This document shows positions 58,150 through 64,000 of a stretch of DNA of 64,000 nt, piece after piece. Source of the stretch: Vitellaria paradoxa (lineage: Eukaryota > Streptophyta > Magnoliopsida > Ericales > Sapotaceae); contig CM034238.1 of NCBI GenBank assembly GCA_019916065.1, positions 682,001 to 746,000 on the forward strand, written 5' to 3'. The position numbers and the translations under genes were made by a program. Numbering within the stretch: the first letter of the stretch is position 1; each line of letters begins with the position of its first letter. The notes under the pieces are model-generated. The model saw nothing but the letters and a program-made list of their open reading frames with translations. It had not been told where the DNA came from and did not search any database.

Positions 58150-59310
58150 GGCTTAGAAGGAGAATGAGGTATGTTCAGAGTATGTATGGGAGGAATTGGT
58201 GGTGCCTTAGAAGAAGATTATGAGCTGTCATCAGGAAAGAGATCAATAGAGGAATTAATGAAAAATGAGGGAGTAGCAGTAAAAGGAGAAGGAAAGGAAG
58301 ATATAAATGAGAACATTTTGTGTTCCTAGAAGACTGCAAGACGGGAGACACGGAGATGATTAGAAATGCGATCCAAACAATAACCCTTTTTGTTCAATTT
58401 CATAACCCAATAAACAACACATACAAGCGCAAGGTTCTAATTTGGTGTGTTCATGAGAGGAAAGCAAAGCAAAACAAAACAAAACACATTCAAAAACACG
58501 AAGAAGTTCATATAGAGGAGTAGACCTACACAATCGTTCATAAGGAGTTTGGTTGTTAAAAAAGGGAGTGGGAACACGATTGATAGTATAGACAGCAGTA
58601 AGAGCAGTTTTCCCTCAAAATTTTTCAGGACAGGATGAGAAGCTGAGAAGAGCGCGAACAGTGTCAAGAATGTGACGATGTTTGCGCTCTACTTGACCAT
58701 TTTACTGAGAAGTGTACGGATAAGAGTGGTGAGTTAAAGTGCCTTGTTTTCGAAGAAAGGCAAGAAAATTAGATTTTTGATACTCCATGGCATTATCAAA
58801 ATGAAAAATTTTAATAGTATGAGAGAATTATGTTTTAACCATGGTAGCAAACTCAAAGTAAATTTTTGGAGGTTAGAATCGACTGTGTATAAGATAAAGT
58901 CAAGTAAAGCAAGTATAATCATCCACAAGTATAAGAAAATACCTAGCCCCTCCCATAATAGTGGTAGGAGAAAGACCCTAGACATTTGAATGAACAAGAT
59001 CAAAAGCAGCTGAAGAAAAACTGTCACTTTTATTAAATAATAAATCAGGTTATTTTGTAAGCTTACATGACACACAATCAGAAGGTTCAATACAAATCGA
59101 TCTTAACTGGCCACTAGAAACTAAAAATTGTAAACGACTGGCTGAAGGATATCCTAATCTAGAATGCCATAAATAATAAGGAGAAATAGCGGAGGTAATT
59201 GTAGTAGAATGTTGAGTAGTGGATGGAAAGTGGAGATGAACCGGCTCAAACAAGCGACCATGCTTACTGCCTATCCCAAGGGTCTGCCTCGACTGTGGAT
59301 CTTGCACGAG
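58150..59310 (-). pseudogene. Copia-2 integrase with GAG-pre-integrase region
   Basis: LWHSRLGYPSASRLQFL and DCVSCKLTK (59050-59200) give the zinc-binding part. Further left, in varying frames, are NVWG-, VDDYT- and NGQVERKHRHIL-like segments of the catalytic core, with several stops. Confidence 0.8.
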
Positions 59311-59355
59311 ACAACCAAGAGAAGAAAATGTAACAATAAGTCCAAGATCACGTAA

Positions 59356-59640
59356 TTAATCAACAGAAATAAGGTTAAGAGACAGGTCAGGTAAATAATA
59401 GGTTTGAAGAAGAAAAAGCTGTGAAATAAATACAAGGCTAATATGCTGAGCATGCATAAGAGAACCATTAGTAGTTTTAATAGTAGGTACAAGTGAGGCA
59501 GATGACGTTATAGTGAAGAGTGTAGGATTTGGTGTCATATGATTAGAACAAGCAAAGTCAAAAAGCCAAAAGGAAGTACCTATAGTGGCAAACATAGCAA
59601 TAGAAGAATTATCAGAATAGAACTGAGCTGACGAATGATA
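59356..59640 (-). pseudogene. Copia-2 protease region
   Basis: SFWLFDFACSNHMTPN at about 59550 corresponds to the copia protease active-site block, usually WLFDSGA.NHMT; the catalytic triad after Asp is altered. Confidence 0.7.
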
Positions 59641-59699
59641 TCAGTAATGTCAGTTGAAGTCAGGTTGGATAAAGAGGATGGTGTAGCAGATTTAGGCAA

Positions 59700-60622
59700 A
59701 GTAAAGGCAGTAGTAGACTAAGTAGGCTCTATGGATTTGGAATGTTGTTGGTTGCGGCCACGGGACCTATAGGTGCGAGAGTCATGCGGCTTTTTGGGAC
59801 ACTGATGATGTAGGTGTCCAAGATCCTGCTTGTGGCAGTGAATGCATGTGCGATTAGGATATAGTAGCAAGGAGTGATCAGGTTGCTTGCAGTATTTGCA
59901 TGGAGGTTGATCTGAAGGGTGTCCATGAGAAGAACTCGACAAAGTAGAGCGAGCAGCATAGGCAGCATCCAGTGACTGAATCTGGAAAGAGCCAAGACGA
60001 ATTTCTTTAGAAAGAAGCTCAGATATTATTTGATCAAGGTTGGGAAGAGGGCTGTGATGTAGGAGAGATGTTCGAACTAGTTTAAAATTGTCATTCAAGG
60101 CCATAAGAAATATAATCAACCTTTGATTTCACGATAGAAAGCAAATTTCTTTGGATTAATGGAATTAGTTCAATCAAGTTCAAAGGCAGATAGTTGATCC
60201 CAGTAAACTTGCATATGAGCCAAAAAACTGTGAATAGATTGGTCAAGTTCTTGACGAAGACGGTGAAGTTGGGCTAGAATTTGATATTAGTGAGTAAGAT
60301 CATTAGTGGTGTAACGAGAATGAAGAAAATTCCAAACCTATTTAGCAGTCTCAAAATGATGAAACTAAGATCCAATAGAAGGAATAGAGGTATTACGAAG
60401 CCAAGTAATAATTTGATGATTTTTGCTATCCTATTCGTTAAGAGGCTCATTAAATTTTTTATCTGATTCATCTTCATTCTTAATTGAAGGACGAATATTA
60501 CTAGAGACGTAACGTCAGAGCTTGCGACCTTTTAGAAAACTGGACATGGCATGAGCCCAAAGCAGATAATTAGGGCTGGAGAGAATGATGATGATAGGTT
60601 GAGTAGCATTCGTACACTCCAT
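59700..60622 (-). pseudogene. Copia-2 gag
   Basis: ATG at 60622 (MECTNATQP), an early TGA where Trp is expected, then UBN2-type gag in shifting frames and a zinc-knuckle-like CKYCKQPDH near 59890. Stops and frameshifts throughout. Confidence 0.75.
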
Positions 60623-60629
60623 GGATAAT

Positions 60630-61309
60630 AACCAAGCAAACAGTGTGTTGTAGAAGCAAAATCTGGCAGAACGCGACGCTAAGAAAGAGCGGTTCGAGAT
60701 GGGGTAAAGGGTTTAAACAGTTTGGTTGTTTGGGAATGTGGGTATAAATAAAAAATGTTGTAGGTAGTTTGAGAAAAGACAAAATTTAGGAGATTTAGAA
60801 GATAGAATTGAGGTTAGTTTGGTAATTTAGGATTGTGGGTTACTGCTTTAGTTGCCATTATAACCAAGCAAACAGTTTGGTTGATTGAGGTTAGTTTCAT
60901 AATTAAGGAAATAAATTTAGGAGACCTGGCGGCAAAGGAAAGTGTGTGTGTATATATATATATAGGAAGGTAAGTATGTATATATATATAGGCATTATTG
61001 TTTTAAACAGATTTGGGATATAAAGGCTTGTGCCAGGGGTGGCAATTGAGGAATCAATGGCCTGGGCCTGCTGGAGGACTCGATGGTGCTCCGGCGGCGG
61101 CAGTGGCGTGAGAATGAGATCGAACGACAGCAGAGGCTTGTGAAATAAAGACGTGAGATCGGCGTTACAATCTTCGATCACCGAGGAAGAGAAGTCACAG
61201 TCGCTATGACAATCCTCTAACGGGACAGGCAGTTTTTAACTAGTGGTGGATTTTGAGAGGCGGCGATCAGCATACGAATGCCATTGATAGTGGCAATGGA
61301 TTTAACATG
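60630..61309 (-). other. Copia-2 leader region
   Basis: About 690 bases between the gag start and the PBS. Contains TA-rich microsatellites (about 60951-60965 and 60978-60990); no coding signal. Confidence 0.55.
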
Positions 61310-61321
61310 GCGCTGATACCA
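61310..61321 (-). other. Primer-binding site of Copia-2
   Basis: Minus strand tggtatcagcgc, initiator Met tRNA type with one mismatch. Confidence 0.75.
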
Positions 61322-61514
61322 CGTTAGAATATGAAAGACAATAAAGAAATTCTGGAGAGAATAATTGAATTGTGTCATTTTGTGTAGAGTATGTACATAT
61401 ATATATATATATATATATAGGCTTACGAATTTCTTAAATACATATCACCTAAATAAGGTAACGAAATATGCTATGATATACATAAGGTAACTAAATATTA
61501 GAATATTTCTAACA
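61322..61514 (-). repeat. 5' LTR of Copia-2
   Basis: On the minus strand starts tgttagaaatattc and ends near catattctaac beside the PBS; about 193 bp, with a (TA)n run at 61398-61420 that may include the TATA box. Confidence 0.7.
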
Positions 61515-62133
61515 AATAAAATTCATTTATTCATCAAAGAATACACACACACACACAGGCATCTTTTCTTATTGTTATGTTTATTGGAACTTAAACTTAT
61601 CTGGATATGTGGAAGTTGATGTAAGTTATTGGTTGGGACTGTTGCCTTTGGACTGACTTTCCTTCCATTTCTTTCTTCTTCAGTCTTAATCCTGAATTTG
61701 ATCGATCTGATCTGATAGGATTCAATAGAAAGCTGCCTATACAGGACCAGCAACCAACAACCATGACGCCTTCCACACCAACTCTGCAGTCCTGGTCATT
61801 TTTTTCTAACTTTTTTCTGCTCAACTGTATTTTGGTCTTTTAAAAACACAATATAGGCTACTAAATTCTGGATGAGAGCCACTCAAAAGTCGTGACAATA
61901 ACCCATATATTATGAAAAGTTGAATAGGATGTTCTTTGTTGCTCTGCTATCATTTTCTAATTGCAATGCTGTTTTTAACTTTTTTTTTTTGGCTCTTTTT
62001 TTCATTCTCCCCATAGTAAATTTAAATTCCCACTTGGTTCATGCATGATTTTTGGCACGTGGCAAGATGAGGATGCGTTCTTTGGAGATTATACAGTATT
62101 ACACAAGAAACTCTCTGAATTACTCTTAGGTTT

Positions 62134-62252
62134 CGTTTGTTTCAATGTAAAATGTTTTCCGAAAAACACATTTACTCATATTTTTTAAAAATATTTTCCT
62201 GAAACACGAGTAAAAGTATTTTTGGAAAAATGTTTTACATTGAAAACAAACG
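62134..62252. mobile_element. Small foldback MITE
   Basis: Left arm cgtttgtttcaatgtaaaat and right arm attttacattgaaaacaaacg (with one extra a) pair over most of the 119 bp. A tta is present outside both ends, consistent with a 3-bp target duplication if the ends extend a few bases. Confidence 0.7.
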
Positions 62253-62264
62253 GAGTTAGTTCCT

Positions 62265-62383
62265 CCTGTTCCACGCAGTTGTAAATGATGTTGCCATATT
62301 GGCACAAAGTGCCGCTGGACTTGCTGCTGCCGCTGCCATGGTGGTTCTGACTTGCATGAAGTTCGCAAGAAAGATGAAGTGAA
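62265..62383 (+). pseudogene. Possible terminal exon with hydrophobic tail
   Basis: An open segment encodes AILAQSAAGLAAAAAMVV followed by CMKFARKMK and a stop (62381-62383), resembling a single transmembrane helix with a basic tail. A coding-like stretch GTWQDEDAFFGDYT lies at about 62053-62100, before the MITE. I do not recognise the family and the link is weak. Confidence 0.25.
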
Positions 62384-64000
62384 GGCGGCTTCTACAACAG
62401 CTCTATCAAATTTCTATCCATCATCTTGTGTGAATTATTGTAACAAGCAATATCTACCAAAAAAAGAAGCTGGATATTGAATTTTTTTTAGCGGTTGTAC
62501 ACACTGCTAGCTGGATGAATTAGTAGGTAGATTATTCTTTTTTATTTTATTTTATTTTATTTTTCTTCTTCTTGGTAAACATTAGATTGCATGGATGACA
62601 CAAAGTTTCTTTTGATTATTCCCTCACTACCCGATGTGGAAATTTATTGTAGATTTGAAGAAATAAGTAGGGCATTCTTAAAGAAGGTTTAGGAATTATT
62701 GATGGTTTGTCTTGTATCATCCGGGTCTGGATACTCGAAAAACCATATTTTGATTGAAGCACGACCTTTTGTACAACCATATGCATATAATTGAGCTGGA
62801 AACCTACCTAATTTTGTCCGTGACGTGATGGACCACCACCACGAGTGGTTCCTAATTTGATAGGATGCTAGGAGGTCCTACATTTATGCATGTATGTACA
62901 TATATATATATATATATAATGAGTTACTAAATTCAGTGTCATGCTTACCCCTCCTCTCTCTCTCTCTCTCTTACAAGGTGGGATCTACAGAGGGCTGTGG
63001 ATGCAATACATATTCATAATTTGATGTAATGAGGTTTTATAATAATACAGAGCTATGTATACTCAGTCGACAATTGCATGTTATGTTATAGTAAAAGTCC
63101 CTACTTCTTTATGCTTAATCTTGAAGGAATTTGATAAGCCTTTGTCTCTGTACTGTGCAGGTCTGCTGGGGCCTTATTAAGCTATCTTGTGCTAATTTAC
63201 CCAAGTGAATATGCCCATAAAAGAGGGAAAAAAAAGGACAAAGGAAGGATGGGATGAACAGAGAGGATAATGATAATAATATTAATAATAATAATTTTGA
63301 AGCTTGCCATTTCTGAAGCTTTATCGACTAAGTGGGTCTCAAATTGAAATAGACCCAATTTTGGAATAAGGTTGAAGGATCCTCACATGGGTGGGGGAGG
63401 GGCAGCCAAGGAGTTAAAAGAGGTAGGTAAAAGGGCTTTCGGGAGTGAAGTAAATACCCCACTTGAGTCCTGTTCAAATACCTAAGCACATGATATGGAG
63501 GTTGATGAGTAATTTGCTGTACCTTACCATTGATCAGTTTGTTGCCTTGCCTACCTTATGAGCCCCACCCCCGACCCCCCTTAAAAATTTTCTCAATTCA
63601 ATACCCACAATCTTCCTATTATTTCTTATTCTTTTTCTTACTTATTATAGTTTTTTCATATTTTTGTGCTTTGCTTTTATTGGGTTGAGTTGAGTTAGGC
63701 TTGGATGGAGAGAACTTAGCACCAACCACTGCTGCTTTACGCTGCCTAACTAATTACAATAAATGCCATTTGATCTAGAGCGACTTATTTATTTTTTAAA
63801 TATATATGTTTTCCCCCCCCCCCTCCTGGGCAGCTTTAAAAGTTATTATTTTAGTGTGTGAAAGCAAATTAAAGCTAATGGATAAGCTTGATTTTTTTTC
63901 TTTTATTTATTTATTTTTCCCTAGAAAAAGGATAATGTTCGTGTGTGTGCTTGGGAATAAAATCACAAATATTGCCAGGGTTCAACATCAAGATGGGACC

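Larger units (their letters stand above)
55315..61514 (-). mobile_element. Decayed Ty1/copia retrotransposon (Copia-2), 3' truncated
   Basis: Minus-strand order: 5' LTR (about 61322-61514), PBS (61310-61321), gag (from 60622), protease, integrase (58150-59310), RT part (55322-56200). The 3' end is missing after the YVDDM region and no left LTR was found. A 1.9-kb insertion splits it between integrase and RT. Multiple frameshifts and stops make it much older than Copia-1. Confidence 0.85.
61515..64000. other. Right-end spacer
   Basis: AT-rich with microsatellites: (CA)n at 61541-61556, (TA)n at about 62899-62917, (CT)n at 62953-62971, C-run at about 63814. No complete gene recognised. It contains a small MITE and a possible orphan exon described separately. 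Confidence 0.5.

Noticed and set aside
1..64000. CRISPR arrays, bacterial operons, tRNA or rRNA genes
   Set aside because: The DNA is a plant nuclear sequence. Direct repeats found are LTRs or tandem duplications without spacer structure, and I saw no cloverleaf with tRNA box motifs or rRNA sequence.

Overview
The window is nuclear DNA of a flowering plant, most likely a woody eudicot: AT-rich spacers, spliced genes with plant-type GT-AG introns, and heavy loading with LTR retrotransposons and MITEs. I cannot name the species. I reconstruct two intact housekeeping genes, one intact oxidoreductase gene rearranged by retroelements, and one dead splicing-factor gene. About half of the sequence is retrotransposon.

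Layout. 1-11137: a Ty3/gypsy element of the Tat type on the minus strand. Its gag-pol frame carries two in-frame stops. Between integrase and the 3' LTR it carries an antisense gene that I reconstruct as four exons (667-3517). 11138-13790: AT-rich spacer with an LTR-like remnant. 13950-26178: a decayed RBM39/CC1-like splicing-factor gene interrupted by a complete Ty1/copia element (17866-23247, TSD CTTTA), two MITEs and an exon-level tandem duplication. 27131-39106: a nested complex of two related gypsy elements around the first exons of an FAD monooxygenase gene. It reads solo LTR A, exons 1-2 copy 1, chimeric LTR B, a gag-only element, LTR C, exons 1-2 copy 2 (identical by eye), LTR D, an autonomous chromovirus with chromodomain, LTR E. 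39444-40688: the remaining monooxygenase exons; spliced to copy 2 the reading frame is complete (415 residues). 42085-42650: a repeat with inverted ends. 43625-48695: RPN3, a 26S proteasome lid subunit, eight coding exons, intact. 49978-53549 (minus): TRAPPC2L, a TRAPP vesicle-tethering subunit, five exons, intact, tail-to-tail with RPN3. 54130-61514: an LTR-like remnant and a decayed minus-strand copia element broken by a 1.9-kb insertion. 61515-64000: spacer with a small MITE and one possible orphan exon.

Main biological story: two related LTR elements inserted in the promoter and in intron 2 of one gene appear to have recombined unequally through their LTRs. This duplicated exons 1-2 as a 3856-bp unit and left a chimeric LTR at the junction. 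The gene kept an intact spliced frame although intron 2 is now about 7.5 kb. The gag-only element has LTR ends, PBS and PPT close to those of the autonomous neighbour, and its 466-codon ORF has a C-terminal half I cannot assign. All coordinates, splice sites and identities were read by eye; no database search or alignment was run.
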